5,236 bases of DNA from JBDSLU01 sp031407765. Its GTDB lineage: Bacteria; Acidobacteriota; Vicinamibacteria; Vicinamibacterales; Vicinamibacteraceae. Of this stretch, positions 4,898 through 5,236 are shown piece after piece; position 1 is the stretch's first letter, and each line of letters starts with the position of its first letter. Below the pieces are notes generated by a model. It worked only from the letters and a program-made list of their open reading frames with translations. It had not been told where the DNA came from and made no database searches. Location of the stretch: positions 1 to 5,236 of the forward strand of contig JANOIR010000608.1 in NCBI GenBank assembly GCA_031407765.1, given 5' to 3'. Made by a program: the position numbers and the translations under genes.

Positions 4898-5236
4898 TCA
4901 GTACACCTTTATGTTGTCGAACGACGCGCCCCACGGCGCGTCGGAATAGAGGCCCGGGCTGCCCATCTTGTGGCCGAGGGTGTCGACCTTCTCGAGCAGC
5001 CAGGCCGCCGGCTCCGTCTCGCCGCGCGGCCAGGCCTTGCCGCGCACGCGCACCGAGCCGTCCTTCTGATTCTGTACTTCGAGCTTGAGCCGATACCAGG
5101 TGTCGCCCTTCCAGGTGATCTTGAGAGCATTCGGCCGGTCGCTTCGGCATAGCTTCTCCCGAAAGTGACTGTGCAGGCGGAATTCACGCCGCACATCACC
5201 GATTGGGCGAGTGCTCGCGCGAAGTCCATGTCGTAT
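4898..5236 (-). CDS. Concanavalin/LamG-like C-terminal domain protein (partial)
   Basis: This is the 3' end of a gene entering from the right edge; the frame is open to base 5236 (112 codons) and stops at TGA 4900-4898. The clear part reads ITWKGDTWYRLKLEVQ, then DGSVRVRGKAWPRGETEPAAW, then GSPGLYSDAPWGASFDNIKVY. The pattern W-K-x-D-T-W-Y-x-L-K, then V-R-x-K-A-W-x-x-G-x-x-E-P-x-A-W, then G-x-P-G-L and F-D-N-I-x-V is that of the beta-sandwich often appended to secreted PQQ-like propeller proteins or related DUF1080-like domains, by my memory of such families. The missing N-terminal part may therefore be another propeller. It is coupled to the downstream propeller gene. The region upstream of about 5130 has weaker codon bias and less domain-like sequence, so the frame there could be wrong. 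An internal GTG at 5194 is not convincing as the true start. Confidence 0.65.
   Translation of the reverse strand: MRHGLRASTRPIGDVRREFRLHSHFREKLCRSDRPNALKITWKGDTWYRLKLEVQNQKDGSVRVRGKAWPRGETEPAAWLLEKVDTLGHKMGSPGLYSDAPWGASFDNIKVY
4904..4910 (-). promoter_or_regulatory. Ribosome binding site of the propeller gene
   Basis: AAAGGTG on the minus strand lies 9 nt before ATG 4894, inside the last codons (Lys-Val) of the upstream gene, whose TGA is 4900-4898. The arrangement implies translational coupling and fixes the propeller start. Confidence 0.65.

Noticed and set aside
3341..5152. Two long plus-strand open frames opposite the propeller gene (3341-4258 and 4271-5152)
   Set aside because: Both mirror the strongly biased codons of the minus-strand propeller gene and are composed of repetitive Val/Ala/Asp/Arg-rich sequence. 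They are antisense shadows.

Overview
The window is GC-rich DNA with the strong G/C third-codon bias of a high-GC Gram-negative bacterium. A secreted PQQ-type beta-propeller protein, a second protein tail of the kind appended to such propellers, a divergent POT-family transporter and an outer-membrane barrel tail together suggest Acidobacteriota (Vicinamibacteria-like). No rRNA or marker gene is present, so this assignment is only an inference from gene style.

Layout: bases 1-134 carry, on the plus strand, the 3' end of an outer-membrane beta-barrel gene, followed by a rho-independent terminator (165-200). Almost everything else is on the minus strand. Read in the direction of transcription, from the right edge leftwards, there is (a) the 3' end of a gene ending in a concanavalin/LamG-like beta-sandwich (4898-5236); (b) a complete exported 484-aa PQQ-like beta-propeller protein (3440-4894), translationally coupled to (a); (c) an exported 328-aa protein of unknown function (2439-3425), 14 nt after (b); (d) a frameshifted coding remnant (about 2286-2493); (e) a 72-aa single-pass membrane protein with a good ribosome binding site (1983-2201); (f) a POT/PTR-family MFS transporter (475-1836); and (g) a 78-aa two-helix membrane protein (177-413).

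Genes (a), (b) and (c) look like one operon of secreted proteins. The most unusual structure is a second, decayed copy of the last 30 codons of the beta-barrel gene at 1889-1978, in the same orientation as the intact copy at 45-134. The two copies are direct repeats flanking the transporter and the 78-aa gene, and the sense differences between them are all amino-acid changing. This suggests an ancestral duplication or a recombination scar in which one copy has become a pseudogene. No CRISPR array, tRNA, rRNA, IS element or recognisable defence system was seen. Most of the window is ordinary metabolic and envelope gene content, with two spots of gene decay at 1880-1978 and 2286-2493.
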